From: Flavobacterium amnicola
GTDB taxonomy: Bacteria > Bacteroidota > Bacteroidia > Flavobacteriales > Flavobacteriaceae
Assembly: GCF_004122165.1 (NCBI RefSeq)
Contig: NZ_SBKO01000005.1
Span: 1-64,000, forward strand
Direction of reading: 5' to 3'
DNA: 64,000 nt
The notes below the pieces were generated by a model. It was not told where the DNA came from and ran no database searches. It was given only the letters and a program-made list of their open reading frames with translations. Numbering within the stretch: the first letter of the stretch is position 1; each line of letters begins with the position of its first letter. The translations under genes and the position numbers were made by a program. Below, piece after piece: positions 23,809 to 32,854 of the stretch.

Positions 23809-26244
23809 CTAAAAAACAAATTCAAGCGTTGTATAAAATGATCTCGCATCAGAAGGAATGATTCCTGGGCCAGGATAGCCGGTAGCTCTTCTTGTAAAAT
23901 AACTGTTATTTGTAAGATTCGTCACACCAACTTCTAATTTCCATTTTCCCAATTTATACGATGATGAAAAATCGGCTACATAGTAATCCGGAATTTGTCC
24001 AAAAATACCGTATGTGTTGTCTTTTAAATCCGTCCTACTATTTTTTGCTTCAGTAAACTGAGACGAAACATAAGTAAATTGTATACTTGACATGAAGTTT
24101 TTATAGCCAAAACCTGTCCCAGTTTTGATATTGTATAGTGGCACAAATTCAACTTTATTTCCTTCAATATTTGGTGCATTTGATTTTAAATATTCAGAAT
24201 TTGTAACTGCAATATTTGAAAATAAATTCCAGATTAAGTTATCATTATTTTCAAAAAAAGTCTTGTTCAAACTCCAATCAAACATCGTTTCAAAACCATA
24301 GGTTAAGGCTGTTCCTATATTGTCTCTTAATCTAACAACTGCTGCCGAACCATTAGGGTTTTCTGTTTCATATTCACCAATTTTGTCATCATAATAAAGT
24401 CCATAAATACTAGTGTCAAATGTTATTTTACTTCCAATTTGGCCTCTAATTCCAATATCGGAGGTATAACCTTTTTCGTCCGTTATGTTTTCAGCGATTA
24501 CCTGACTTGGACTAACAGTACGAATGTCATTAAATGTCACCGAACGATAATTTTGAGAAACATTTCCGTAAATTTCTATTTTATTTTGCGGTTTATAGCT
24601 CAAGCCAACTCCAAATAAGAAAAAGTTTCGATCTTTAACGTTGTTTTCATTTTTGGTTTCATCAAGGATTACATTCCCAGAAAAATCAAGATTAATTTTG
24701 CGGTACCATCCATTAGCCTGTGTTTTTATTTTTTCAAATCTGAAACCTGGAGTAACTGAAAAATTGGATGTGATTTTGAATATGTTTTCTCCAAAAACTG
24801 ATAGATTTAAATTAGGATAAGAATAATTGGATTGGTTTTGATAGAATGGAAATTCGTTTGTTGCAATGTTGAAATTTGCATCAGAACCTGAACTTCCAGG
24901 ACCTTGAATTCCTGTATTTTTTGACTGATAATATTTTGCTCCTAGCAATAAGGCACTGGTTTGATTTTTAATTTTATAACGTTTTAAAATTCGAGATTCA
25001 GCTCCCCAATTCACAAACTCTCCAATAATTAAGTCTCTTTGACCTCCCACAGGATCAGTGTCTGCAACTCTGTTAGAACGAAATCCAACCGCTTTTCTAC
25101 TCGCATCTAAACCAAATAATTGCAATGAAAAATCGGTAGTTGGATTAAATTTATGTTTTAAACGTAACGCAAATAGATTCCAGTTTACAGCAAACCAGTT
25201 TCTGGTTCTGTTGCTTTGTAATGGATCTTCAGTAAACATTACATCGGTAAGTCCACCAGCCTGGTGCGCTAAATAATTGAAATGGGTATAATCGAAATGT
25301 AACGAAGTATTATCGTTCAATTTGTAATTAAAATTTCCAAAATAATTTTTACTGTTAAATTCAGAGTTAGGTCTAAATCCATCTCCTTGCTTGTAATTGT
25401 AAAAAGTATAATAACTGAATTTGTTTTTCGTACCGCTTAATGATGTAAAATTGGTAAACAGACTATAGGATCCAACGGTAGTTCTAGTTTGGAATTCCAT
25501 TATTTTAGAACTTGGTGTTTTCGTTTTAAAATTTACTAAACCGCCAAATTGTGTTCCATATTGTAAAGAAGCAGCACCTCTAACAACTTGTATTTCTTCT
25601 AAAGATTCTGTTGGTGTGGCATAATAGCTTTCAGGGTAACCTAATACGTCAGCGCTAATGTCATACCCATTTTGACGTGTATTAAAATTTGAAGTTCTGT
25701 TAGGGTCTAATCCACGTCCACCGATACTTAGTTGAAGTCCACCATCCGAACTTTCATTAATGGTAAGTCCTGTTACTTGCGCAAAAATTTGACGTGCATT
25801 ATTAGTAGCTTTGTTTGCTGTTAATTTGTCTATTGCAACAACTTCGGTTTTCTTACCGGCATAAATAGCAGTTTCATCAATGTCTTTTAGCTTATTGATG
25901 GCAAATAACTTTTCCTTTTGTTTACTAACTGTAACCTCTGTAAGGTTAACTATTTTTTCTAAAACCACTGTAAGATTTTCGCTTGAAGCTGTTACCTTTT
26001 TTTCAAGGATAGCATATTGATCTTTATGAAAAACCAGTTCTAATTCCTCGGAATTTTCTGTAGTTATTGTAAATTCTCCTTTGGAATTAGATACAAACTT
26101 GGCACCAGAACTCTTGATGTATATTTCGACAGCAGTTAAAGGTACGTTGTTTTCTGAGGTAATAATACCTGAAACTTTATTTTGAGCGTAACTATTAAAA
26201 ATTACAAATAAGAAAAAAAGATATTTAAAATCCTTTAATTTCAT
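23809..26244 (-). CDS. TonB-dependent outer-membrane receptor (FecA-like, iron uptake)
   Basis: 811 residues. Signal peptide (MKLKDFKYLFFLFVIFNSYAQ), then a carboxypeptidase-regulatory-like beta domain (about 24-100), and a plug ('ARQIFAQVTGLTINESSDGG', 'IGGRGLDPNRTSNFNTRQNG', 'EEIQVVRGAASLQYGTQFGG'). A 22-strand barrel follows, ending in the aromatic 'YTTLEFVF'. It imports a ferric chelate or other iron source with TonB energy. I chose the ATG at 26244; the frame continues to 26286 but that part overlaps the HTTM gene further. The 20-nt overlap with the HTTM gene indicates coupling. Confidence 0.92.
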   Translation of the reverse strand: MKLKDFKYLFFLFVIFNSYAQNKVSGIITSENNVPLTAVEIYIKSSGAKFVSNSKGEFTITTENSEELELVFHKDQYAILEKKVTASSENLTVVLEKIVNLTEVTVSKQKEKLFAINKLKDIDETAIYAGKKTEVVAIDKLTANKATNNARQIFAQVTGLTINESSDGGLQLSIGGRGLDPNRTSNFNTRQNGYDISADVLGYPESYYATPTESLEEIQVVRGAASLQYGTQFGGLVNFKTKTPSSKIMEFQTRTTVGSYSLFTNFTSLSGTKNKFSYYTFYNYKQGDGFRPNSEFNSKNYFGNFNYKLNDNTSLHFDYTHFNYLAHQAGGLTDVMFTEDPLQSNRTRNWFAVNWNLFALRLKHKFNPTTDFSLQLFGLDASRKAVGFRSNRVADTDPVGGQRDLIIGEFVNWGAESRILKRYKIKNQTSALLLGAKYYQSKNTGIQGPGSSGSDANFNIATNEFPFYQNQSNYSYPNLNLSVFGENIFKITSNFSVTPGFRFEKIKTQANGWYRKINLDFSGNVILDETKNENNVKDRNFFLFGVGLSYKPQNKIEIYGNVSQNYRSVTFNDIRTVSPSQVIAENITDEKGYTSDIGIRGQIGSKITFDTSIYGLYYDDKIGEYETENPNGSAAVVRLRDNIGTALTYGFETMFDWSLNKTFFENNDNLIWNLFSNIAVTNSEYLKSNAPNIEGNKVEFVPLYNIKTGTGFGYKNFMSSIQFTYVSSQFTEAKNSRTDLKDNTYGIFGQIPDYYVADFSSSYKLGKWKLEVGVTNLTNNSYFTRRATGYPGPGIIPSDARSFYTTLEFVF

Positions 26245-27592
26245 CGTTGAAGGGTAATATCCAATTTTTGTGACTAAAACTTTCATTTTCTTGGGCTAAA
26301 TTTATTTTTGGGTCTATATATAATTTACTTAATCTACCATTAATGGCTACGTAGCTTTCTACTCTGACTTCTGGATTAAACATTCCTAGTTGTTTGTGAT
26401 AATCGGCTAAAAAGTGGGCATATTCTAAAATGAAATCAGGTTGAAATGACATTTGCTTTTCCTGAAATGAAGTTAAGAATTGACGATTGTTTATGTGAAT
26501 TGTTTTTTTTGTTAGGTTATCTGTAACTGTGAATTGTGTATAACCTGCTTTTTCCATTAGCATTACACGCCATGAAAATCGGTAGCCTTCTTCTGTCCAA
26601 AATAATTCATCTGGATAAGCTAAGTATCGAAATGGGAAGGCCAGTTGAAAAATAATAAAACAAAATAAGAAGGATAATTTTACCTTGTTTATATTATTGT
26701 ATTGTTGCACTTTTTGTTTTCCATTCTCAAATACAGTTGTCGCTACTCCAAATATTTTAAATATAAACTTTAGGCATTTGGTATGAAAACTCGCGTCGAA
26801 AAAAAGCAAAGTACTCACAATCATCACATACGGAAATATACCTATTGGAAATAAAATCTTAGTCATTAAATGAAACACTACAACTAGAATAAAAGCTAGG
26901 TTGCGTGTTCTTTTGTATAGTAATAAAAAAGGAATGGCAAGGTCGTAAATCATTCCCGACCAACTAAAAGCATAATGTACCCAACTTTCATTGAAATAAG
27001 TACCAATCAAAGGTAAATTGGAATTATTGGGAAGCCAGATTTTAAGCGGCATTGCTTCAAGAATCCAATCCGAGTTTATTTTGGCCAAACCAGCATAAAA
27101 ATATACAATTCCCAACAAGAGCTTTAGAATATCTGTCGTCCAGCGAGGAATTTCTTCAAAGGCATTTTTTGAATTTCTAAAAGCATCAATAGAAAAAGTA
27201 GCATTTGCAGGTAAAAAGATAAGCACAAAACTTACCACTGAAATGAAATAATAATGATTGAGATAGGTTGTTTTATCCATTAGCTCTATATAGGTAAAGC
27301 TAAGGAAGAAAGTGATAATGGCTATTTTGTATTTATAACCTAAGGCAACAAATAAAGCAGAAATTCCACAAATGGCAAATAAAACATAAGTAAATTTTCC
27401 TAAAGTTTTAACCCATTCAAATCCATAATAAGTAAAATGAAATACAGGCTGAATATAAAACTGATCAATCCAACCAAAAGATGCAAATCGAATGATACTA
27501 AAAACCATCATTAAACCAAACGCTAGCCTAAAGAAAGCTAGCGTTGAGGCTTGAGTATTGGTATTTAAATAATTTTGTATATTAAAATTCAT
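26225..27592 (-). CDS. HTTM-domain (vitamin K-dependent carboxylase-like) membrane protein
   Basis: 455 residues with about eight membrane helices in the first 320, including the HTTM signature area 'FRLAFGLMMVFSIIRF' and 'TTDILKLLLGIVYFYAGLAK'. A soluble C-terminal part with 'ELFWTEEGYRFSWRVMLMEK' follows. HTTM proteins resemble the membrane part of gamma-glutamyl carboxylase. In Bacteroidetes, imelysin-linked members occur in iron loci; the chemistry is not known. It sits between imelysin (7-nt gap) and the TonB receptor (20-nt overlap) in one operon. Confidence 0.85.
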   Translation of the reverse strand: MNFNIQNYLNTNTQASTLAFFRLAFGLMMVFSIIRFASFGWIDQFYIQPVFHFTYYGFEWVKTLGKFTYVLFAICGISALFVALGYKYKIAIITFFLSFTYIELMDKTTYLNHYYFISVVSFVLIFLPANATFSIDAFRNSKNAFEEIPRWTTDILKLLLGIVYFYAGLAKINSDWILEAMPLKIWLPNNSNLPLIGTYFNESWVHYAFSWSGMIYDLAIPFLLLYKRTRNLAFILVVVFHLMTKILFPIGIFPYVMIVSTLLFFDASFHTKCLKFIFKIFGVATTVFENGKQKVQQYNNINKVKLSFLFCFIIFQLAFPFRYLAYPDELFWTEEGYRFSWRVMLMEKAGYTQFTVTDNLTKKTIHINNRQFLTSFQEKQMSFQPDFILEYAHFLADYHKQLGMFNPEVRVESYVAINGRLSKLYIDPKINLAQENESFSHKNWILPFNDEIKGF

Positions 27593-27599
27593 ATGATTT

Positions 27600-28718
27600 T
27601 TAATCACCATCGTTATCTACATAATCAATAGTGATGTTTAAAGCTTGCATCATGTCTAATTTAAAATAAACAACATTTTTTTGTATGGCCTGATAACTTT
27701 CAATCATTTTTGTATTATCAGAATTAACTTGTGTTGTAAAGCTATTATTTAAATTATTGTTTGTGTTGTAAATTGTTGTGTATTGGGCATTAACAATATC
27801 ACTTAATTTTTGATTGTCTCTAACCGCATTAACGAAATTCAAATAAGATTTTAAACTTTTTCCTGTAGCCGTACTATTAAAATGCTTTCCGTTAAAAAAA
27901 TCTTGTGAAGCTTGTAAAGCGGTGTTTAATAATTCTTTCGAAATGTTATTTTTGTAATAACCTTCTACTTTTTCTGGATATAATGTACCGCTTGAAAACA
28001 ACCCTGCAGGAATACCAACTTTTGCATAACGAATGTCTTTTTCATAACACTGAACAAAATTGTTTATTGTTTTACTCACAGACCCTGTAATTGAATTTCC
28101 GTTATTACTAATAAACGTACTTCTGTAACCACCGTTCCAATCAGCTACGATTAAATCCGCATTAGTTTTTAAACGATTTGCCAGAGCCGTTAAATATTGT
28201 TTGTATTTAGTTGCATTTGGATTCGATGTGTAAAATCCAACAATATTAGCATCACTAGCGTCCAATCCATTAATTAAGTAATCAACGGCAGGAAATCCTT
28301 GTCTATCATATTGTGATAATAAGGTGAAATCGTAAGTCCCAGAAGATATATTTGATTCAATTCCAGTAGTGTTTATTGGATAAATATTGGTGCATTCTTT
28401 GAAATTAATGGTAGCAGACTTACCAACATTAAATAAAGAAACGTATTGATAAGCTTTGTATGCTTCAAACCATGAATTTCTAACTGTTTGAAGATTTGTT
28501 TCATTTGGTGTAGAAGTAAAAGCATTAACATCTGTTACTAGGACTTGTACTTTTGTTTGGTAATTTGTATAACTTGGAATGATGATGTTATCAGCCCAGT
28601 CTTTCAAAAGCGCTGTTTTGTCATAATTATTTCCAATAATGTTGTTATTATCACTATCATTTGAAGAACAACTTAAAATAAGAGTTATAACAGAAAAAAT
28701 AAAAAGTATCTTTCTCAT
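27600..28718 (-). CDS. Imelysin-family iron-related lipoprotein
   Basis: 372 residues. Lipoprotein signal 'FSVITLILSCSS' (Cys about 17). The helical imelysin fold follows: 'VRNSWFEAYKAYQYVSLFNVGKS', later 'RQGFPAVDYLING', and the C-terminal 'LKSYLNFVNAVRDNQKLSD'. The family's GxHxxE motif is represented by G-F-P-A-V-D, so His and Glu are replaced. Imelysins are iron-regulated surface or periplasmic proteins. I chose the ATG at 28718 because it gives a clean lipoprotein signal. It has a -7 box of its own as well as read-through from the DUF4856 gene. Confidence 0.88.
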   Translation of the reverse strand: MRKILFIFSVITLILSCSSNDSDNNNIIGNNYDKTALLKDWADNIIIPSYTNYQTKVQVLVTDVNAFTSTPNETNLQTVRNSWFEAYKAYQYVSLFNVGKSATINFKECTNIYPINTTGIESNISSGTYDFTLLSQYDRQGFPAVDYLINGLDASDANIVGFYTSNPNATKYKQYLTALANRLKTNADLIVADWNGGYRSTFISNNGNSITGSVSKTINNFVQCYEKDIRYAKVGIPAGLFSSGTLYPEKVEGYYKNNISKELLNTALQASQDFFNGKHFNSTATGKSLKSYLNFVNAVRDNQKLSDIVNAQYTTIYNTNNNLNNSFTTQVNSDNTKMIESYQAIQKNVVYFKLDMMQALNITIDYVDNDGD

Positions 28719-28736
28719 AATGTTAAAAATTTTTTG

Positions 28737-28744
28737 CAAAAGTA
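28737..28744 (-). promoter_or_regulatory. Candidate -7 box of the imelysin gene
   Basis: On the minus strand TACTTTTG, 18 nt before the ATG and just after the DUF4856 terminator hairpin. No TTG at the expected distance. Confidence 0.45.
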
Positions 28745-28747
28745 CAA

Positions 28748-28777
28748 AAAGCAGTAGAACTTAACTTCTACTGCTTT
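28748..28777 (-). terminator. Terminator or attenuator after the DUF4856 gene
   Basis: 12-bp perfect stem (28748-28759 / 28766-28777, AAAGCAGTAGAA), 6-nt loop, with a five-T run on the minus strand. It may lower expression of the downstream imelysin-HTTM-receptor genes relative to the DUF4856 lipoprotein. Confidence 0.75.
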
Positions 28778-28795
28778 GTCGTTTTTTTGTTATTA

Positions 28796-30043
28796 TTAGT
28801 TTACCGTTGCTGCTTGCGCTACAGTGAAACCGAATTTTGTTGCAATTTGATTAGAAATAGCATCTAATTTTGGTCCGATTTGATCAATATCCCATAATCC
28901 GTTTGGACCACTAATCATCGAAGCTAACATTGAATCCACTTCTGATTTTGAAAAATATGGATTATCAGTTCCTGGTTTGTTTGTGTAACGTAATGACATA
29001 ATGAAACCATATGCTTCAGACAAAGCGTGGAACGCTTTAATTCCTCCATCTCCTTGAGCTAATTTTGTTTTTCCTTCTTGAAGGTAGAATACCGCTCTAA
29101 CAGCAGGAACCATAGCTAATTTTGCTTTGATGATGTTGATTTGTTTGTTACGAGTTTCATAATCATTAGCTACAATTGCAGCTCTACCTTTACGGAACGC
29201 TAAGTTGATGTCATTTTTTAAAGTATTAAAATCTGAATCAGCATTAACTTGATTGATATAACTACTCCAGTATTTGAATGTATTTGGAGTTACAGTTAAG
29301 TTGTCATTACCATAAATATATCCATAAGCTTCATCCCATGCATGTTCCATTGCAGTATATGGTTTACCAACTTCTAAAACTTTTTTGGTATTGTTTGTTC
29401 TGTTACTTCCTTCGTCTAATTTGTGTTTGCTTAAATAATTATTAACGATTTGATCCATTAAACATGCACCCATCATTCCTTTTAAGAAAACTTGTTGAGG
29501 CTCTAATCCATTAGCAGCATATAAACGCTTGCTTGAACCATCAAGATAAACACCAGCTACTCCAGGAGAAGCAGCAGCTCCTTGACTTGCAGCTTCAGCA
29601 TCATCAAAAGTTGATTCAAAAAAAATACGAACATTTGTTTGTTCTAATGTGGTACCACCACCATAGTACAATGAGAAATAATCTTTAGATGCAGCAGTTT
29701 TGTCTTTCAATTGTTTTCCAGAAGTGTTCAATCCAGCACCAGCGAAACGATTGTTTGTGTTAGTAAACATGTCTGATAAATAAGCGTCATCAGCTACTGT
29801 ACCATTAACTCCTGCATTTCTGATATAAGCCCCCATTTCATCCAACATAATTAGACGGTAAGTTTGTCCGGAGTGATCAACAGTAGTTGCACTTTCTCTT
29901 TCAAAAGTATAAGTTTCAGGCACTGTGTAGTTAAAAACTTTTGGAGTAGGAATAATAAGTGGCGTTTCGTCATCATTTGAACATGATGTTATTGTGATTA
30001 CCAAAATTGGTAAACTTGATAAGAATAAGCTTTTTAATTTCAT
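28796..30043 (-). CDS. DUF4856 lipoprotein of the iron-uptake block
   Basis: 415 residues. Lipoprotein signal 'LPILVITITSCSNDDE' (Cys about 21). The mature part is mostly helical, with 'MLDEMGAYIRNAG', 'GMMGACLMDQIVNNYLSKH', 'MEHAWDEAYGYIYGN' and 'AFHALSEAYGFIMSLRYT', consistent with DUF4856, a family that pairs with imelysin in Bacteroidetes. Probably outer-membrane or periplasmic and iron-related; molecular role unknown. It is the promoter-proximal gene of the block and has the best promoter, so it is probably the most abundant product. Confidence 0.85.
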   Translation of the reverse strand: MKLKSLFLSSLPILVITITSCSNDDETPLIIPTPKVFNYTVPETYTFERESATTVDHSGQTYRLIMLDEMGAYIRNAGVNGTVADDAYLSDMFTNTNNRFAGAGLNTSGKQLKDKTAASKDYFSLYYGGGTTLEQTNVRIFFESTFDDAEAASQGAAASPGVAGVYLDGSSKRLYAANGLEPQQVFLKGMMGACLMDQIVNNYLSKHKLDEGSNRTNNTKKVLEVGKPYTAMEHAWDEAYGYIYGNDNLTVTPNTFKYWSSYINQVNADSDFNTLKNDINLAFRKGRAAIVANDYETRNKQINIIKAKLAMVPAVRAVFYLQEGKTKLAQGDGGIKAFHALSEAYGFIMSLRYTNKPGTDNPYFSKSEVDSMLASMISGPNGLWDIDQIGPKLDAISNQIATKFGFTVAQAATVN

Positions 30044-30047
30044 TAGA

Positions 30048-30127
30048 ACTTTATTTAGATTGAATAAAAATTATTTGTTGCTGCAAATATAAAAACGACT
30101 TTTTAATTTACAAAACTTATTTAGACT
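30048..30127. promoter_or_regulatory. Paired operator-like repeats flanking the DUF4856 promoter
   Basis: The motif ACTT(T)ATTTAGA(T/C)T occurs at 30048-30061 (leader region) and at 30115-30127 (just above the -33 box), in the same orientation. Being placed on both sides of the promoter of an iron gene block, they are candidate sites for an iron-responsive repressor. Confidence 0.45.
30084..30113 (-). promoter_or_regulatory. Promoter of the iron-uptake block
   Basis: On the minus strand TTG, 19-nt spacer, TATATTTG: a perfect consensus match, 40 nt before the DUF4856 ATG. Confidence 0.85.
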
Positions 30128-30177
30128 AATTTTAAATAAAATTTATAAACTGTTTGATTCTAGAGGGATTGCAAATA

Positions 30178-30203
30178 AAAAAAATCCAGTAGGTACTGGA
30201 TTT
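30178..30203 (-). terminator. Terminator of the DUF6265 gene
   Basis: Arms 30182-30191 and 30194-30203 (AAATCCAGTA / TACTGGATTT); on the minus strand a T-run follows. Confidence 0.78.
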
Positions 30204-30228
30204 AAGTATAGATATTTCGGAGTAGTTC

Positions 30229-30705
30229 TTATTTTTTCTTTTGCATCGGATAGGTTTCTGATTGTTCGACGCCTTTTACTTTTCCATGAATGGAAGCCGA
30301 AATACTATCCGGGCTTATTAAATTATAGATAATTTTAGTCGGATAATCATGCTTCGGATTTTCAAAAACCAATTGTTTGTCGGTAAACGAAGTCAAATAA
30401 AAGGAAGTAACTTCTTCTGTATTTCCTTTAATGGCTACATTGTAAAAAAGACTATCATTTTTCTGCTCCAACACAACATTTTCGTGAAAAACAGTGTCTT
30501 TACCTTGCTTAACGATACTGATACCCATAAAGGTAGAATCAGAGAGTTTTTCCCAATTTTCGGTAAAATCACCCATTTTCGACTGGTTTTCCCATTCTCC
30601 TAAAAACCAATTGGCTTTTTCAATTAAAGGGAATTTTTTGGCTTCTTTTTTCTCACCACAAGAAAACAAAAGCAGCGAAGCAAATAGCAAAATATAATTT
30701 TTCAT
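30229..30705 (-). CDS. DUF6265-like lipoprotein
   Basis: 158 residues. Lipoprotein signal 'LLFASLLLFSCGEKK' (Cys about 16). The rest is a small beta-barrel-like domain with 'WFLGEWENQSKMGDFTENWE' and 'VFENPKHDYPTKIIY', which fits the DUF6265 pattern (calycin-like). It probably sits in the outer membrane or periplasm; function unknown. I chose the ATG at 30705 for the lipoprotein signal. Single gene, divergent from prfA. Confidence 0.72.
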   Translation of the reverse strand: MKNYILLFASLLLFSCGEKKEAKKFPLIEKANWFLGEWENQSKMGDFTENWEKLSDSTFMGISIVKQGKDTVFHENVVLEQKNDSLFYNVAIKGNTEEVTSFYLTSFTDKQLVFENPKHDYPTKIIYNLISPDSISASIHGKVKGVEQSETYPMQKKK

Positions 30706-30755
30706 AGAAAGAATTAAGAAATATAAATATAGCAAAAAAACTTGAAAATTTTAAC

Positions 30756-30787
30756 TTGAAACTTACAACAAAAAAATTGTATTTTTG
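30756..30787 (+). promoter_or_regulatory. Promoter of prfA
   Basis: TTG (30756-30758), 21-nt spacer, TATTTTTG (30780-30787), 25 nt before the ATG. Confidence 0.7.
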
Positions 30788-30812
30788 CACTCTCAAAAAA
30801 TAGTATACGACT

Positions 30813-31886
30813 ATGTTAGATAGATTGCAATTTGTAAAACAACGTTTCGACGAAATTTCAGACTTGATTATTCAGCCTGATGTTATCGCCGATCAAAAGC
30901 GTTATGTACAATTAAATAAAGAATACAAGGATTTAAACGCACTTGTTGAAAAACGTGAAGAATATCTAAATCTTGACGGAAATATTAAAGAAGCGCAAGA
31001 AATAATTGCAGATGGTTCGGATGCCGAAATGGTGGAAATGGCCAAAATGCAAATGGACGAAGCAAAAGCAAGAATTCCGGAATTGGAAGAGGAAATCAAA
31101 TACATGTTGATCCCTAAAGATCCAGAAGATGCTAAAAACGTAATGGTGGAAATCCGAGCTGGTACTGGAGGTGATGAGGCATCAATCTTTGCCGGAGATT
31201 TATTCAGAATGTACACTAAATATTGTGAAGCACGTGGCTGGAGAACATCTGTTGTAGATGTAAGTGAAGGTACTTCAGGTGGTTTCAAAGAGGTCATTTT
31301 TGAAGTAACGGGTGAAGATGTTTACGGTACTCTAAAATTTGAAGCAGGGGTTCACCGTGTACAACGTGTGCCTCAAACGGAAACGCAGGGACGTGTGCAT
31401 ACTTCAGCAGCAACTGTAATGGTATTGCCGGAAGCGGAGGAATTTGACGTTCAAATTGATATGAATGACGTTCGTGTCGATTTCTTCTGTTCGTCAGGGC
31501 CTGGAGGACAATCGGTAAATACTACTAAATCGGCTGTACGTTTAACGCACATTCCAACAGGATTGGTAGCACAATGTCAGGATCAAAAATCGCAGCATAA
31601 GAACAAAGATAAAGCAATGGAAGTATTGCGTTCTCGTTTGTACGAAAAAGAATTAGCAATCAAACAAGCGGAAGATGCTACTAAACGTTCATCTCAAGTA
31701 AGTTCTGGTGACCGTTCGGCAAAAATTAGAACCTACAATTATTCGCAAGGTCGTGTAACCGATCACCGAATTGGTTTGGATGTTTTTGATATGGATGGAG
31801 TAATGAACGGAAAAATTCAAAAATTCGTGGAAGAACTTCAGTTGGTTAATAACATGGAAAAACTAAAGGAATCGGAAGTTTTCTAA
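30813..31886 (+). CDS. prfA: Peptide chain release factor 1
   Basis: 357 residues, the normal RF1 length. Recognises UAA/UAG and hydrolyses peptidyl-tRNA on the ribosome. '[23 protein letters not shown]' marks domain 2, and '[20 protein letters not shown]' holds the catalytic GGQ (about residue 230). The tail '[20 protein letters not shown]' is the conserved C-terminal motif. No frameshift signal, as expected for RF1. Own promoter and terminator. Confidence 0.97.
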   Translation: MLDRLQFVKQRFDEISDLIIQPDVIADQKRYVQLNKEYKDLNALVEKREEYLNLDGNIKEAQEIIADGSDAEMVEMAKMQMDEAKARIPELEEEIKYMLIPKDPEDAKNVMVEIRAGTGGDEASIFAGDLFRMYTKYCEARGWRTSVVDVSEGTSGGFKEVIFEVTGEDVYGTLKFEAGVHRVQRVPQTETQGRVHTSAATVMVLPEAEEFDVQIDMNDVRVDFFCSSGPGGQSVNTTKSAVRLTHIPTGLVAQCQDQKSQHKNKDKAMEVLRSRLYEKELAIKQAEDATKRSSQVSSGDRSAKIRTYNYSQGRVTDHRIGLDVFDMDGVMNGKIQKFVEELQLVNNMEKLKESEVF

Positions 31887-31892
31887 AAATAC

Positions 31893-31919
31893 AAGCCTCA
31901 TTTATTGAGGCTTTTTTTT
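31893..31919 (+). terminator. Terminator of prfA
   Basis: Stem AAGCCTCA/TGAGGCTT (31893-31900, 31906-31913), loop TTTAT, then a T-run. Confidence 0.88.
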
Positions 31920-31932
31920 ATATGTATAGCGG

Positions 31933-31961
31933 ACTTTGCGAAAAACTTTGCGAACTTTGCG
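31933..31961 (+). repeat. Three direct copies of ACTTTGCG
   Basis: Copies at 31933-31940, 31945-31952 and 31954-31961, in the 90-nt gap before pyrF and 15 nt from its ATG. Their CTTTG cores resemble -7 boxes without the TA, so they may be promoter-derived or a dispersed repeat. Confidence 0.7.
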
Positions 31962-31976
31962 GTTAAATAAACAACA

Positions 31977-32792
31977 ATGACAACACAACAACTACTCCAA
32001 CAAATTCAACTTAAAAAATCATTTTTGTGCATCGGATTGGATGTCGATGTAAATAAAATACCAAAGCATTTACTGAATTCTGAAGATCCTATTTTCGAAT
32101 TCAATAAAGCCATTATTGATGCTACGCACGATTTATGTGTTTCCTATAAACCGAATATTGCTTTTTATGAAGCTTACGGAATTAAAGGATGGCAATCGCT
32201 GCAGAAAACCATACAATATCTTAATACCAATTATCCCGGGCAATTCACTATTGCTGATGCGAAACGTGGTGATATTGGTAATACGTCTTCCATGTATGCT
32301 AAAGCTTTTTTTGAAGATTTACAATTCGATTCGGTGACCGTGGCGCCTTATATGGGGAAAGATTCAGTAGAACCTTTTTTAGCATTTGAAGACAAACACA
32401 CCATTATGTTGGCACTAACTTCCAACGAAGGAGCTTTCGATTTTCAAACATTAGAGACTAATGGTAAGGAATTGTACAAACAAGTTCTAGAAACTTCCAA
32501 AACGTGGAAAAATTCTGAGAACCTGATGTACGTGGTAGGTGCTACAAAGGCAGAATATTTTACCGAAATTCGTAAGATAGTTCCCGATAGTTTCTTGTTA
32601 GTACCTGGAGTAGGAGCGCAAGGCGGAAGTTTGCAAGAAGTGTGTAAATACGGAATGAATGCCAACGTCGGACTTCTTATCAATTCGTCTCGTGCGATTA
32701 TTTATGCGTCTAACGGAGAAGATTTTGCTCAAAAAGCAAGAGAAGAGGCAGAGAAATTACAGTTAGAAATGGAAAAAATATTAACCATTTAA
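31977..32792 (+). CDS. pyrF: Orotidine 5'-phosphate decarboxylase
   Basis: 271 residues. Converts OMP to UMP, the last step of pyrimidine synthesis. The catalytic Asp/Lys/Asp motif '[20 protein letters not shown]' is clear, '[16 protein letters not shown]' is the N-terminal strand, and '[13 protein letters not shown]' is the phosphate-binding loop. Its length and the DAKRGDIG form place it in the longer type 2 subfamily. Followed by an imperfect palindrome that probably ends the transcript. Confidence 0.95.
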   Translation: MTTQQLLQQIQLKKSFLCIGLDVDVNKIPKHLLNSEDPIFEFNKAIIDATHDLCVSYKPNIAFYEAYGIKGWQSLQKTIQYLNTNYPGQFTIADAKRGDIGNTSSMYAKAFFEDLQFDSVTVAPYMGKDSVEPFLAFEDKHTIMLALTSNEGAFDFQTLETNGKELYKQVLETSKTWKNSENLMYVVGATKAEYFTEIRKIVPDSFLLVPGVGAQGGSLQEVCKYGMNANVGLLINSSRAIIYASNGEDFAQKAREEAEKLQLEMEKILTI

Positions 32793-32793
32793 G

Positions 32794-32843
32794 CCATATA
32801 AGTGCATATGAGTTTTTCTACATATATGACTCATATGGTTCAA
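32794..32843 (+). terminator. Imperfect long palindrome after pyrF
   Basis: A 9-bp perfect core (CATATGAGT 32805-32813 / ACTCATATG 32829-32837) extends imperfectly outward through CCATATAAG/ATGGTT. The T-run is weak, so its terminator function is uncertain. Confidence 0.45.
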
Positions 32844-32854
32844 AAACAAAATAA

